A stretch of DNA of 49,254 bases, taken from assembly GCA_017408525.1 (NCBI GenBank), contig JAFQUN010000132.1:1-49254 (forward strand). The letters are read 5' to 3'. Below are positions 34,991 through 42,934 of the stretch, one piece after another. The stretch is from Oscillospiraceae bacterium. Its GTDB lineage: Bacteria > Bacillota > Clostridia > Oscillospirales > Oscillospiraceae. The translations under genes were made by a program, and so were the position numbers. Below the pieces are notes generated by a model, which was not told the origin of the DNA, did not search any database, and was given only the letters and a program-made list of their open reading frames with translations. Position 1 is the stretch's first letter, and each line of letters begins with the position of its first letter.

Positions 34991-35734
34991 ATGGCAAGAC
35001 GCCACGCAAGGCGGCGCAGACGCGGAAGATTTTCGTTTTTGTACCGCATCTTTTCCCTGCTTTTGATATGTGCGCTTTTTGTCGCGGCACTCACACTCTT
35101 TTTTAAGGTCAAGGGCTTTGAGATCAGCGGCAATACGCGCTATACCGACGAGCAGATCCTCTCCGCCTCCGGACTTCACACCGAGGGGAATCTCTTCCTT
35201 TTGAATAAATACGCTGCGGCGAACGATATATTCCGGAAGCTTCCCTATATTTCCGAGGTCAGTATCCGCCGCGACCTTCCCGATACGATCTGTATCGACG
35301 TGAAGGAAACGGTGGCTGCCGCCGTGCTGTATGACGACATGGGTGCGCTCTGGCGCATTTCACCGAAGGGGAAGATCCTCGAACCTGTGGACGAAAAGGG
35401 TGAGCTTGCGCTTGTGAGCGGGCTTACGATCGAAGCGGCGCAGGAGGGGGAGATGACGACCCTTGCAAATACAACGAAGCAGGACGCGCTTTTCCGCCTT
35501 CTTGCCGCGCTTGATGCGCGTGCCATGCTGCAGGAAACACAGGCAATCTATCTTGAAGATGATTCGTACCTTACCATGCGTTATCAGGACCGCTTTACAG
35601 TGCGCCTTCTCTGGACGGCGGATTTCGATTACAAGATGGAAAGCCTCTGCGCCATCGTCCAGCGGCTCGAAGCGAACGAAACAGGGCTTGTCAACATGAC
35701 GCAGGACGGAAAAGTAAATTTTATTCCGGAATAA
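34991..35734 (+). CDS. ftsQ: Cell division protein FtsQ/DivIB
   Basis: 247 residues: Arg-rich N-terminus, one membrane helix (FSLLLICALFVAALTLFF, near 18-36), then a POTRA domain (KVKGFEISGNTRYTDEQILSASGL) and a beta domain. It joins FtsL and the septal synthases. Start ATG 34991 has AGAGGTGAGG upstream. The place before ftsZ supports the call; ftsA is absent. Confidence 0.9.
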   Translation: MARRHARRRRRGRFSFLYRIFSLLLICALFVAALTLFFKVKGFEISGNTRYTDEQILSASGLHTEGNLFLLNKYAAANDIFRKLPYISEVSIRRDLPDTICIDVKETVAAAVLYDDMGALWRISPKGKILEPVDEKGELALVSGLTIEAAQEGEMTTLANTTKQDALFRLLAALDARAMLQETQAIYLEDDSYLTMRYQDRFTVRLLWTADFDYKMESLCAIVQRLEANETGLVNMTQDGKVNFIPE

Positions 35735-35763
35735 AAAAGTGGAAGAAAATCGCGCTGCGGGTA

Positions 35764-35792
35764 TTGACCGCGGCGATAACCTGTACTACAAT
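35764..35792 (+). promoter_or_regulatory. ftsZ promoter
   Basis: TTGACC (35764-35769) - 17 bp - TACAAT (35787-35792) in the 144-bp gap before ftsZ, so ftsZ can be expressed apart from the rest of the cluster. Confidence 0.7.
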
Positions 35793-35878
35793 AAAGGCGA
35801 TTGTAGTAAATACTTCATATTGTGCCCTCTTTTATATGATGCGGCACCGCGATACAACAGATAGTGGGAGGAACGGCT

Positions 35879-37075
35879 ATGGCATTCGGACTTGAGACCG
35901 GTCAGGAAAGCGTTGTCAACATTAAGGTGATCGGCGTTGGCGGCGGCGGCAACAACGCTGTCAACCGCATGGTGAAATCGGGGACGATGGGTGTTGAATT
36001 TGTCGCCATCAACACCGATAAGCAAGCGCTCAATTCGTCCGGCGCGACCTATAAGATCCAGTCGGGTGAAAAGCTCACCGGCGGCAAGGGCGCGGGCGCA
36101 AACCCTGAGGTGGGGCGTAAGGCGGCGGAGGAGAGCCGCAACCAGATCGCCAAGGTGCTTGAGGATGCCGATATGGTGTTTGTTACCGCCGGCATGGGCG
36201 GCGGCACCGGTACGGGCGGTGCGCCCGTCGTCGCGGAGATCGCGCGTGAGCTTGGTATCATTACCGTTGGCGTCGTGACATAGCCGTTCGCTTTTGAAGG
36301 AAAGCCTCGTATGGCACAGGCGGAGGCGGGCATCGAAGAGCTTCGCCAGAAGGTCGATTCGCTCGTTGTCATCCCCAACGAGCGCTTGAAGTATGCCACA
36401 GACCAGAAGATCACCTTCGTCAATGCGTTTGAGATCGCTGACGATGTCCTGCGCCAGGGCGTGCAGAGTATTTGTGATCTGATCCGCAATACGGGTATTA
36501 TCAACCTTGACTTTGCCGATGTCACCGCGATCATGAAGGACGCGGGCTACGCACATATGGGTGTCGGTCGTGCCGCCGGCAAGAACAAGGCGGAAGAGGC
36601 GGCAAAAATGGCGATCTCCAGCCCGCTTTTGGAAACGTCCATCAGCGGCGCACGCGGTATCCTCATAAACGTCACCGGCTCCATGGATATCGGACTTGAG
36701 GAGATCGAACAGGCGGCATCGCTCGTGCAGGCGGAGGTCGACCCCGCAGCGAAGACCATTTTCGGCGCAACGATCGACGAGACGATGGACGATGAGATCC
36801 GTGTGACCGTCATTGCAACGGGCTTTTCCGATGAACCCGTCATCCAGCCCGCACCCAAGCAGGAGACTGCGGCAGAAAGCGCCGCAGACGAAGCGTCTTC
36901 CCAGGAGCAGGCATCCGATGCTGCAGAGCAGACTGAAACTGCCCCGCAGGATGAGGAGAAGAGCACCGACGGCGCCCTCGGCGGACTGGCTCCGCTTGAT
37001 TATGAGAGCGAAAAGACGACCGCGAAGGATGATGATATCTTTGATATCCTGAAGATTTTCAGCCGCGAAAAATAA
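35879..37075 (+). pseudogene. ftsZ: ftsZ, reading frame broken by an in-frame TAG
   Basis: The tubulin-like division GTPase. Read as one frame it has 397 sense codons plus one amber codon. The N-terminal part is normal: [14 protein letters not shown], then the GTP signature [18 protein letters not shown]. After GVVT the codon at 36281-36283 is TAG, where a Lys or Arg normally begins the KPFAFEG stretch; AAG to TAG is one base. The rest continues perfectly in frame (PFAFEGKPRMAQAEAG onward, then NERLKYA), with the usual acidic linker and a C-terminal tail ending DIFDILKIFSREK. TAG is used as a normal stop by at least selA, coaD, murA and the methyltransferase here. Possible causes: base-call error, true nonsense mutation with another ftsZ elsewhere, or suppression. 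Confidence 0.9.
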
Positions 37076-37090
37076 AAATTCCAATACTTA

Positions 37091-37337
37091 CCAAAGTCAC
37101 CGTGAAGTATCGCTTCACGGTGACTTTTCAGCTTGCCCTTAAAGGTCTCACCGAGTTTCTCGCGCAAGCGAGAAAGAAAGTAAAACGATTTTCTCCGGCG
37201 GCGTGTACGTCGGAGAAAATACTTCTCGCGGCGTAAGCGGGTGACGCGTCGCCGTGCAAAAAACTCGAAAAAGTGGCGGAGCCACTTTTTCGACAGTCTC
37301 CAAAGTCACCGTGAAGTATCGCTTCACGGTGACTTTT
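37091..37337. repeat. Interspersed repeat copy C between duplicated terminator hairpins
   Basis: A 38-bp sequence containing a 15-bp hairpin (arm AAAGTCACCGTGAAG, loop TATCG) occurs identically at 37091-37128 and 37300-37337. Between them (37133-37300) lies the longest copy of the interspersed family: left block TAAAGGTCTCACCG, a TTTCTCGC/GCGAGAAA hairpin, the core 37177-37229 shared with copy B, and a right block with hairpin 37265-37292 shared with copy A. Either hairpin can terminate ftsZ; the second has the better T-rich tail. The remaining gap to 37509 holds a further AAAAGTG hairpin and the spoIVB leader. Confidence 0.8.
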
Positions 37338-37475
37338 ATTTTTATAAAAAGTGACTCGCCACTTTTTCCAAAGCGCAGAAGATGATGGACGCAAAGGCGC
37401 AAATTAGAACGATTATCATGGCGCGAAATGCAAAAAGTATAGAAGCCGTAAAAAGCAAAAAAACGGCAAAAGACG

Positions 37476-37482
37476 CATACTA
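37476..37482 (+). promoter_or_regulatory. Possible forespore-type -10 element for spoIVB
   Basis: CATACTA lies 27 bp before the spoIVB ATG; this is the -10 consensus of sigma-G-type promoters, and spoIVB is sigma-F/G-controlled in Bacillus. The -35 is not convincing. Confidence 0.3.
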
Positions 37483-37509
37483 TGCTTTGTTGCGAGAAGG
37501 GGTGAAGGA

Positions 37510-38547
37510 ATGGATGAAAGGAAAAAGAGCAGACGGCGGCTCGCGTGCGCGGTGCTCGCCGTAGCGTTTGCGCTGTGCACCGCGCTTTCTTCAACGGTGC
37601 TCGCTGCGCCGCAGGAGGGCAGTACGAAAACGCTCGTGCCGATGGGCTGCCCGGTTGGCATCAAGCTTTTTGCAAAGGGTGTGCTCGTTGTAGACCTTGC
37701 CCGTGAGGAGGACGCGCTGCAATCGACTGCCGCACTTGCGTGCGGCTTGAAAACGGGCGATGTAGTTGTCAGCGCGAATGGCGAGGAGCTTCGTTCGACC
37801 GAGCAGCTGCAAGCGCTTTTGCAAAGGACGAAGGGCGAGAGCGTGTGCCTTTCGGTGCGGCGCGGCGGGCGTTTGGTTGAACTGACGGCGATGCCGCAGT
37901 GCGGTGAGGACGGTGTGTACCGCCTCGGCGCGTGGATCCGCGACAGCATCGCAGGCATCGGCACGATGACCTTTTACGACCCTGCGACGCGGACATTTGC
38001 GGCGCTCGGACACGGCGTGACCGACACGGACACGGCGATGCTCATGCCGCTTGCCTCCGGTGCCGTGATGGAGGCGAGCGTCAAAGCGGTCAAGGCGGGT
38101 GCGCCCGGCTCGCCGGGTGAGATGCGCGGCGATTTTGATCTTGAACAGGATATGGGGACACTTTATGCAAACACCGACTGCGGTATTTTTGGAACGCTTG
38201 GTGAGAGCTGCGAGGTCGATACCGCGCGTGCGCTGCCTGTCGCATCGCGTGAGGATGTTAGGACGGGACGGGCGACCATCCTCTCGACGGTGCAGGGTGA
38301 AACGGCGCAGGAGTATGAGGTTTTGATCGAGAAAATATATTCACCGAGCACCGAAACGCGAAACCTCCTTGTTCGTGTCACGGATGACCGCCTTCTTGAA
38401 AAAACCGGCGGCATTGTGCAGGGTATGAGCGGCAGTCCGATCATTCAAAATGGTAAACTCGTCGGCGCGGTAACGCATGTTCTTGTGAACGACCCTACAA
38501 GAGGGTATGGAATTTTCATTGAGAATATGCTCGAAGCCGCGAAATAA
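37510..38547 (+). CDS. spoIVB: SpoIVB peptidase (S55 family)
   Basis: 345 residues: signal-anchor helix (LACAVLAVAFALCTALSSTVLA, near 11-32), a PDZ domain (LKTGDVVVSANGEEL region, near 81-120) and the S55 serine protease domain with ALGHGVTD (catalytic His) and GMSGSPI (catalytic Ser). In the forespore it activates the pro-sigma-K processing signal. Next to spo0A, as in many spore formers. The ribosome site is AAGGGGTGAAGGA. Confidence 0.94.
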   Translation: MDERKKSRRRLACAVLAVAFALCTALSSTVLAAPQEGSTKTLVPMGCPVGIKLFAKGVLVVDLAREEDALQSTAALACGLKTGDVVVSANGEELRSTEQLQALLQRTKGESVCLSVRRGGRLVELTAMPQCGEDGVYRLGAWIRDSIAGIGTMTFYDPATRTFAALGHGVTDTDTAMLMPLASGAVMEASVKAVKAGAPGSPGEMRGDFDLEQDMGTLYANTDCGIFGTLGESCEVDTARALPVASREDVRTGRATILSTVQGETAQEYEVLIEKIYSPSTETRNLLVRVTDDRLLEKTGGIVQGMSGSPIIQNGKLVGAVTHVLVNDPTRGYGIFIENMLEAAK

Positions 38548-38551
38548 CAGA

Positions 38552-38587
38552 AATGACAGGGGTAAATTTGCCCCTGTCATTTTTTGC
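38552..38587 (+). terminator. spoIVB terminator
   Basis: An 11-bp stem (38552-38562 and 38571-38581) with a short AT-rich loop and a T run. Confidence 0.88.
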
Positions 38588-38631
38588 CCTTTCATGCTAC
38601 AATGCAAAGACCGGGAAAGGAGGAAGACTTT

Positions 38632-38973
38632 GTGAAAAAGAAAAAATTGATGCGCTCGTCGCTGATCCTGCAAGGCGTATATACCGCCGGGTGCATTTTG
38701 GATATTATCCTTTGCCTTTTCTATCAAGCAAGCTATAAAACCTCCTTTGGGCGGCAGTGCGCCTATTTGGCGCTGCACCTGACCGTCATTTTGCTCCTTG
38801 TGCCCGCCCTGCCGCTCAGCCTGATATGGAATATACGGGCGACACCGCCCAGACAGGCGGAGGATACGAGGCGAGGATGCTGGATGGCGTGGACGATCGC
38901 GTCTCCACTTCTTTACATACTGTGCTGGACTGTGGCAATGTGTGTTTTTGTTGCGGCAACGGGAGGCGTGTGA
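38632..38973 (+). CDS. Small membrane protein of unknown function
   Basis: 113 residues with about three membrane helices (near 9-27, 39-58 and 79-108) and basic ends. The GTG at 38632 is chosen because AGGAGG lies 8 nt upstream; the frame is open to 38584 but would overlap the terminator tail. No family recognised. It sits alone between spoIVB and spo0A, where most spore formers have no gene. Confidence 0.6.
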   Translation: MKKKKLMRSSLILQGVYTAGCILDIILCLFYQASYKTSFGRQCAYLALHLTVILLLVPALPLSLIWNIRATPPRQAEDTRRGCWMAWTIASPLLYILCWTVAMCVFVAATGGV

Positions 38974-39052
38974 ACGGGAAAAGTTGTGAAAGAGTGTGGA
39001 GGTCTACCATAACATGCGATTTTCTTTGCATTATGTTGACTTGCGCGAAATT

Positions 39053-39059
39053 TGTCGAA
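39053..39059 (+). promoter_or_regulatory. Candidate 0A box upstream of spo0A
   Basis: TGTCGAA matches the Spo0A-binding box. The 252-bp gap before spo0A also has a candidate TTGAAA-17-TAGTTT promoter (about 39090-39118) and a small GCGGT/ACCGC hairpin near 39148-39170. Autoregulation is inferred. Confidence 0.45.
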
Positions 39060-39225
39060 TGAAAAATGCGAAACTTTGCCAAAAGTTCCTTGAAAACGAC
39101 ACGCTTATGTGATAGTTTAATAATCGAGCTTGGAAAAACCACAAAAAGCGGTCGATGTCGACTAAACCGCCTGTGGGAAAATGCTCGACACTGACGAGAA
39201 ATTTATGATTGTAAGGAAAGTCAAC

Positions 39226-39984
39226 ATGGAAAACAGGAACAAAGTCGTTATCGCTGACCCGAACGAGGGTTTCCGCACGTTGCTTAAACAAACAATAGAG
39301 AAAACGGGTGAATTTGTCGTCGTGGGAGAAACTGGCGACGGGCAGGAGGCGCTGCAGATCCTCCGTGAAAAGCGTCCTGCACTGTTGCTGATGGATATTA
39401 TGCTTCCGGGGCTTGATGGCTTCGGGCTGCTCGACCGCATGAGTGCGGCAGAGCTGACCGGCGTGGAAACGATCGTCGTTTCCGCTGCATTTCATGAGCG
39501 TATCGCGCAGCAGGCGATGGAAAAGGGTGTGAGCTATTTTATGCCCAAGCCGTGTGACACGGATTCGCTTGTCGAGCGGATGCGCCAGACGCTTGGGAGT
39601 GAGGAGAGGATCGCGGACGAAAACCCCGCGCTTGAAAATCTCGTCACTGCCGTCATCCATGAGATCGGCGTCCCCGCGCACATCAAGGGCTATCAGTATG
39701 TGCGCGAGGCGATCCTGATCGCCGTCGAGGATATCGAGGTCATCAATGCCGTGACGAAGGTGCTCTATCCTGAGGTCGCGCGCCGCTACAACACAACGCC
39801 TTCGCGTGTGGAGCGCGCCGTGCGTCACGCCATCGAAGTCGCATGGGACAGGGGTGACCTTGAAACGCTGCAAAAATATTTTGGATACACGGTCAGCAAC
39901 ACGAAAGGCAAGCCGACCAACAGCGAATTTATCGCTATGATCGCCGACCGCTTGCGTTTGCAGCGCAGACAGCGCAACGGGTAA
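39226..39984 (+). CDS. spo0A: Sporulation master regulator Spo0A
   Basis: 252 residues. Receiver domain (1-~120) with VVIADPNEG and the phospho-acceptor in [15 protein letters not shown]. The C-terminal Spo0A DNA-binding domain ([19 protein letters not shown], then [28 protein letters not shown]) is highly characteristic. It controls entry into sporulation. Start ATG 39226 has AAGGAA upstream; the open frame extends to 39181. Strong evidence that the organism can or could form endospores. Confidence 0.97.
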   Translation: MENRNKVVIADPNEGFRTLLKQTIEKTGEFVVVGETGDGQEALQILREKRPALLLMDIMLPGLDGFGLLDRMSAAELTGVETIVVSAAFHERIAQQAMEKGVSYFMPKPCDTDSLVERMRQTLGSEERIADENPALENLVTAVIHEIGVPAHIKGYQYVREAILIAVEDIEVINAVTKVLYPEVARRYNTTPSRVERAVRHAIEVAWDRGDLETLQKYFGYTVSNTKGKPTNSEFIAMIADRLRLQRRQRNG

Positions 39985-40072
39985 AAAGAATCCTTTCGTG
40001 TTTTGAAAATGCCCCTTTCCAAAGCGGGGAAGGTGTGGTATGCTGTAAAAAAACACGAAGGGAAGTGCTTCT

Positions 40073-40420
40073 ATGCTGATTCGCGCGGAGGAAAGCCGCA
40101 CCGAAAGGGTCGAAAATCTCAAAGGAGGCGCGGGCGTCGTCGAAAAGCGCCTTTGCCTTGAAACGCTGCCGGAGGGCGCGAAAATGTTTGCTGAGCTGAC
40201 GCTTGCACCTGGCTGCTCGATCGGGCTGCACAAGCACACCGGCGAGTACGAAACATTTTTCTGTACGCGCGGCGAGCTGACGCTTGACGACGGCGGCGAG
40301 GAAAAGCTGATGCACGCGGGCGATTTTGCCATCTGCCCTGACGGCGGCACGCACGCGCTCTATAACCGCAGCGCCGCACCTGCGTCCGTTTTCGCGTGCA
40401 TCATCAAAACGGCAGTTTGA
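40073..40420 (+). CDS. Cupin-domain protein
   Basis: 115 residues, a single small cupin barrel. GCSIGLHKHTGEYETFFCTRGELTL gives the His-x-His, Glu set of motif 1 and DGGTHALYN the His of motif 2, so it can bind a metal. Function unknown. It starts an operon with the TSCPD gene 18 bp downstream; a -10-like TATGCT lies about 30 bp before the ATG. Confidence 0.85.
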   Translation: MLIRAEESRTERVENLKGGAGVVEKRLCLETLPEGAKMFAELTLAPGCSIGLHKHTGEYETFFCTRGELTLDDGGEEKLMHAGDFAICPDGGTHALYNRSAAPASVFACIIKTAV

Positions 40421-40438
40421 GCGCAGGAGGAGAGAGAT

Positions 40439-40687
40439 ATGACCTATACCTATAAACCGCAGGGCGTTTGCTCGCGCCAGATGACCGTTGAGATCGAAGA
40501 CGGTGTTATCCAATCTGTCGAGGTGATCGGCGGCTGCAACGGCAATCTTCAGGGAATCGCGAGCCTTGTGCGTGGGATGCGCGCCGAAGATGCGGTCGAG
40601 CGCCTTTCCGGCATCCGCTGCGGCTTCAAGGACACCTCCTGTCCCGACCAGCTTGCAAAGGCGATCACAAAGGCACTTGAAAATTAG
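40439..40687 (+). CDS. TSCPD-domain protein
   Basis: 82 residues. Ends with the signature DTSCPDQLAKAITKAL that names the TSCPD family (TIGR03905-like small proteins), with YKPQGVCSRQM and GGCNGNLQGI earlier. Four conserved-looking cysteines suggest metal binding or redox chemistry; a related domain closes some ribonucleotide reductases. Function unknown. Ends in TAG before a strong terminator. Confidence 0.85.
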   Translation: MTYTYKPQGVCSRQMTVEIEDGVIQSVEVIGGCNGNLQGIASLVRGMRAEDAVERLSGIRCGFKDTSCPDQLAKAITKALEN

Positions 40688-40695
40688 ATCCCTCC

Positions 40696-40727
40696 ATACC
40701 GGCGTCCTCGGACGCCGGTATTTTTTT
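40696..40727 (+). terminator. Terminator of the cupin-TSCPD operon
   Basis: A 12-bp stem (40696-40707 and 40710-40721) followed by seven T. Confidence 0.92.
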
Positions 40728-40729
40728 GT

Positions 40730-41290
40730 GTTTTGGGTTTTAAAGGGATTGTTCCGCTCGTGCGCGAGTGGACATCCTTTTTTGCGCCGCCAAAAAAGGA
40801 TGCAAAAAAGGCGGCTCAAAAACCAAGGTTTTTGAGAATTTCCTTTCGCTATACTACCTCTGCCAAGGTGAGCCCCGGCGCACTTTGACGAATTTGCCTC
40901 TGCGATTTTTTCCGCGCGTTACGCGCTCCCTTGGAGTTGAAGATAGTGTCTTTATTTCAACCACCGCGCCTATCTTTGTTTGAGTACCGAAGGCACTCCG
41001 TGGACGGAGGTGGTCAATCTCAGACTATCGGGGCTGATTGGCAGTAGGCGCGGTTCTTGAAACACGCTCATCTCGTCAACCACCCAATCGAGCGCGTAAC
41101 GCGCGGTGCAATTACACCGATGGTCGATACCCACGCGCCGAGGAAATCCTCTGCACAGCCAATCAAGCGCGAGGGAAGTTTTTAGAAACCGTAGGTTTCT
41201 GAATCAGTTTTGGTTACTTTGTCTGACGACAAAGTAACCCGCGCCGGAGCGCGGAACATCCCCTTTGCGTGGTGCAAAAGCAAAATTGGA
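40730..41290. repeat. Gene-free mosaic of small palindromes
   Basis: About 560 bp without a believable gene in any frame. It holds separate perfect inverted repeats: 40773-40784/40791-40802 (CATCCTTTTTTG arm), 40815-40824/40827-40836 (CTCAAAAACC arm), 41184-41190/41194-41200 (AGAAACC arm) and 41212-41223/41228-41239 (GGTTACTTTGTC arm). Only the GTGG- and GCGC-rich stretches between look like degraded repeat DNA. Probably an accumulation of interspersed repeats. Confidence 0.6.
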
Positions 41291-41299
41291 AGAACCCCC

Positions 41300-41327
41300 T
41301 TGCAAAATCTCGCAAAGGTGTTATAAT
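41300..41327 (+). promoter_or_regulatory. abrB operon promoter
   Basis: TTGCAA (41300-41305) - 16 bp - TATAAT (41322-41327), 58 bp before the ATG. Confidence 0.7.
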
Positions 41328-41385
41328 CTCCCTTGCGTTATACAAGTATGAAAAGTATGACCCGAAAGAAGAAAAGGAGTGTGCC

Positions 41386-41640
41386 ATGCCCAGTAAACAC
41401 ATACTCGGAAAAAGCCGCTCGAGCCATGTCTTTGGCACGGCGAAGGTCGGCGAAAAAGGGCAGATCGTCATTCCGCGCGAGGCGCGTGCGCTTTTCGGCA
41501 TTCAACCGGGTGACACGCTGCTGCTCGTCGGCGACGCGGAAAGCGGCATCGTCATCACAAAACCGGAGCTTTTGAGCGACCTTGCCGATGAGGTCCTTGC
41601 CAACATCAACGGAAAAGGAGAAAAGCGAAATGGAACTTGA
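41386..41640 (+). CDS. AbrB-family transcriptional regulator
   Basis: 84 residues with one SpoVT/AbrB swapped-hairpin domain: GTAKVGEKGQIVIPREARALFGIQPGDTLLLVGD. A probable local DNA-binding regulator. ATG 41386 has AAAAGGAG about 8 nt upstream; the frame is open to 41269 across the promoter. It overlaps the next gene by 11 nt, so regulator and PLP enzyme are translationally coupled. Confidence 0.88.
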   Translation: MPSKHILGKSRSSHVFGTAKVGEKGQIVIPREARALFGIQPGDTLLLVGDAESGIVITKPELLSDLADEVLANINGKGEKRNGT

Positions 41641-42910
41641 AGCCATGTATCAAACGCTCGGTGTCTCACCGCAGGTGCTGCGCTTCGGGGAGGAGATCCT
41701 CGATTCTCTGCGCGAGCGCTTTGCACAGATCGACGCCGTTGCCGAATATAACCAGCATAAGGTCCTTGCTGCCATGCAGAAAAACCGCGTCAATGCAACG
41801 CACTTTGCCGCGACGACCGGTTATGGCTACGACGACGAGGGGCGCGACAACTTGGAGCGCGTCTACGCCGACTGCTTCCATACGGAGGCGGCGCTCGTCC
41901 GTCCGCAGATCACCTGCGGCACGCACGCGCTTGCCGTTGCATTGAGCGCAAATCTGCTTCCCGGGGACGAACTTCTCTCGCCGGTCGGAAGACCCTATGA
42001 CACGCTGGAAGAGGTCATTGGTATCCGCCCGTCGAAGTGTTCGCTTGCCGAGTACGGCGTGACGTACCGCGAGGTCGCGCTCACAAAGGACGGCGGCTTT
42101 GACTATGAAGGTATCCGCGCGGCGATCGGTCCGCGTACAAAGCTTGTTACCATTCAGCGCTCAAAAGGCTACGCCACGCGTCCGTCCTTTTCCGTTGCGC
42201 AGATCGGGGAACTGATCGCCTTTTGCAAGTCTTGCAAGAGCGATGTCATCTGCATGGTCGACAATTGCTACGGTGAATTTGTCGAATTGCAGGAACCGTC
42301 CGATGTCGGCGCGGACATGATCGTGGGAAGCCTTATCAAAAACCCGGGCGGCGGACTTGCCCCCATCGGCGGTTATATCTGCGGTACAAGTGCGTGTGTG
42401 GAGCGGTGCGCTTACCGTCTGAGCGCGCCGGGACTTGGACAGGAGGTCGGCGCAAATCTCGGTTTGATGCCGTCTTTCTATCAGGGTCTTTTCCTCGCGC
42501 CGACGGTCGTTGCCGGCGCGCTCAAAGGCGCGGTGTTTGCCGCGAATATCTACGAAAAGCTCGGTTTCAAAGTCATCCCGACCGGCAGCGAAACGCGCCA
42601 CGATATCATTCAAGCCGTCGAGCTTGGCTCGCGCGAGGCAATGCTCGCCTTTTGCAAGGGCATCCAGCTTGCTGCGCCTGTTGACAGCTATGTGACGCCC
42701 GAACCGTGGGCGATGCCCGGCTACGATGACGAGGTCATCATGGCGGCAGGTGCGTTCGTGCAGGGCAGCTCCATCGAGCTTTCAGCCGACGGTCCGATCC
42801 GTGAGCCGTATGCCGTTTATTTCCAGGGCGGTCTTACATGGTACCATGCAAAGCTCGGCATTTTGATGAGCCTGCAAAAGCTCTGCGACGCGGGCATCGT
42901 GAAGCTGTAA
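41630..42910 (+). CDS. PLP-dependent methionine gamma-lyase family protein (YnbB type)
   Basis: 426 residues. Fold-type I PLP enzyme of the family once called aluminium resistance protein. FAATTGYGYDDEGRDNLERVYA, QITCGTHALAVAL, TIQRSKGYATRPSF, VDNCYGEF and SLIKNPGGGLAPIGGYI (likely PLP lysine) are the family blocks. The true substrate is unsettled; a carbon-sulfur lyase activity is suggested by homology only. Operon with the AbrB gene upstream and the EamA gene 24 bp downstream. Confidence 0.88.
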   Translation: MELEAMYQTLGVSPQVLRFGEEILDSLRERFAQIDAVAEYNQHKVLAAMQKNRVNATHFAATTGYGYDDEGRDNLERVYADCFHTEAALVRPQITCGTHALAVALSANLLPGDELLSPVGRPYDTLEEVIGIRPSKCSLAEYGVTYREVALTKDGGFDYEGIRAAIGPRTKLVTIQRSKGYATRPSFSVAQIGELIAFCKSCKSDVICMVDNCYGEFVELQEPSDVGADMIVGSLIKNPGGGLAPIGGYICGTSACVERCAYRLSAPGLGQEVGANLGLMPSFYQGLFLAPTVVAGALKGAVFAANIYEKLGFKVIPTGSETRHDIIQAVELGSREAMLAFCKGIQLAAPVDSYVTPEPWAMPGYDDEVIMAAGAFVQGSSIELSADGPIREPYAVYFQGGLTWYHAKLGILMSLQKLCDAGIVKL

Positions 42911-42934
42911 ATAAAAAAGAAAGAGAGAAAGAAT

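Noticed and set aside
36281..36283. Pyrrolysine or selenocysteine insertion at the ftsZ stop
   Set aside because: Selenocysteine uses UGA, not UAG. No pyrrolysine genes are seen, and TAG ends several normal genes in the window.
37382..37564. A 60-codon plus-strand frame before spoIVB
   Set aside because: It overlaps the spoIVB start in another frame and has no ribosome site; most likely leader sequence.
40768..40983. A 71-codon plus-strand frame in the 40.7-41.3 kb gap
   Set aside because: It runs through inverted repeats, lacks a ribosome site and has no recognisable sequence.
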